Below are positions 63,718 through 64,000 of a stretch of 64,000 nt of DNA, piece after piece. Source of the stretch: CG2-30-36-16 sp964372115 (GTDB taxonomy: Bacteria > Bacteroidota > Ignavibacteria > Ignavibacteriales > Ignavibacteriaceae); contig CAYJPN010000023.1 in the NCBI GenBank assembly GCA_964372115.1, positions 24,659 to 88,658 of the forward strand, in the 5' to 3' direction. The notes below the pieces were generated by a model. That model saw only the letters and a program-made list of their open reading frames with translations, ran no database searches and was not told where the DNA came from. The stretch's first letter is position 1. Every line of letters starts with the position of its first letter. The position numbers and the translations under genes were made by a program.

Positions 63718-64000
63718 TCATGCACCCATACAAACAGTCCATGCACCCATGCAAAGAAGTCATTCATTCAGCCAATGCCTTCATGCATCCATTCAAAGAA
63801 GTCATTCATTCATCCAAAGAAGTCATTCATTCATCCAATGCCTTCATGCACCCATGCAAAGATTCCATACATCCATGCAAAGGTTTCTTGCATGTGTGCG
63901 AAGCCATCTTGCATGCGCGCGAAGCCATCTTGCAGCCGCGCGAAGCCATCTTACGTGTGAGCGAAGTCATCTTACATGTGAGCGAAATCATCTTACAGTC
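63718..64000. repeat. Tandem array of 20-22-bp units (mostly 21), continuing past the window
   Basis: Thirteen full units and the start of a fourteenth are in register. From 63760 on every unit is exactly 21 bp; the first two are 20 and 22. Two sub-families are seen: early units around tcattcattcatccaaag and later units around cttgcatgcgcgcgaagcc, with intermediates between, i.e. gradual drift along the array. On the plus strand one frame is open for most of it and reads as heptapeptides like KSFIHPx and KPSCxRA. No cas genes or unique spacers. Confidence 0.82.

Noticed and set aside
63691..63960. 89-residue plus-strand protein through the 21-bp array
   Set aside because: The frame is open only because the repeat length is a multiple of three; there is no ribosome site and composition is set by the repeat. 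Recorded as a repeat instead.
1..64000. tRNA, rRNA, prophage or complete insertion sequence
   Set aside because: None recognised on either strand: no cloverleaf with a GGTTCGAATCC-like arm, no transposase, integrase or phage structural gene.

Overview
The window looks like a chromosomal segment of a Bacteroidota/Ignavibacteria-type bacterium (Chlorobi-Ignavibacteria side), probably an Ignavibacteriales relative. The basis is indirect: several secreted proteins end in the type IX secretion (T9SS) sorting domain with the YPNPFNP signature, TonB-dependent receptors are present, the outer membrane is built with Kdo/Lpt genes, several starts are TTG, and the intergenic DNA is AT-rich with TAnnTTTG-like boxes. 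No rRNA or tRNA gene was found, so the placement rests on protein style only.

Layout. 1-3.2 kb: the 3' part of a phosphate transporter, a TetR regulator and a YtxH-like protein. 3.4-8.7 kb: a tight, overlapping operon for Kdo synthesis and LPS export (kdsA, an unknown gene, kdsD, lptC, an OstA/LptA-like gene, lptB) closed by a terminator. 8.7-18.3 kb, minus strand: a housekeeping run (unknown membrane protein, mtaB, rpsA, cmk, dnaX, a free-methionine-sulfoxide reductase, lon). 18.3-31.6 kb: an accessory island of secreted and surface proteins full of repeats. It holds three copies of a lipoprotein gene that share a 5' cassette (618 bp identical by eye) but have different 3' ends, a truncated zinc metalloprotease, three T9SS cargo genes, long direct repeats, clusters of small hairpins and a degenerate array with an exact 21-bp period. 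31.6-53.7 kb: mostly core metabolism (suhB, an acyl-CoA ligase, a DUF5009-like membrane protein, sucC, a TPR protein, aroE, a large outer-membrane protein, NUDIX, PfkB kinase, mtnA, recO, a Deg protease, aroC, an MBL hydrolase, a divergent ABC transporter, an acyl-CoA carboxylase subunit). 53.8-64 kb: an envelope and uptake region with a LysM-rich lytic transglycosylase, a TPP riboswitch plus terminator controlling a TonB receptor, an SRPBCC protein, a small unknown protein, a second TonB receptor, and a second, unrelated-looking 21-bp repeat array running off the end.

How the parts fit. The Kdo/Lpt operon builds and exports lipopolysaccharide. The riboswitch-controlled receptor very probably imports thiamin or a precursor when intracellular TPP is low. 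The island looks like a recombination-prone locus for diversifying surface-exposed lipoproteins: a constant 5' module (lipoprotein signal, Fn3-like domain, start of a beta-propeller) is joined to variable propeller ends, and one copy is frameshifted at a 14-T tract.

Most worth a second look: the triplicated constant/variable lipoprotein cassette with its homopolymer, the two 21-bp-period arrays, the ABC ATPase whose catalytic motifs have all drifted, and the riboswitch switching mechanism that can be read from the sequence.
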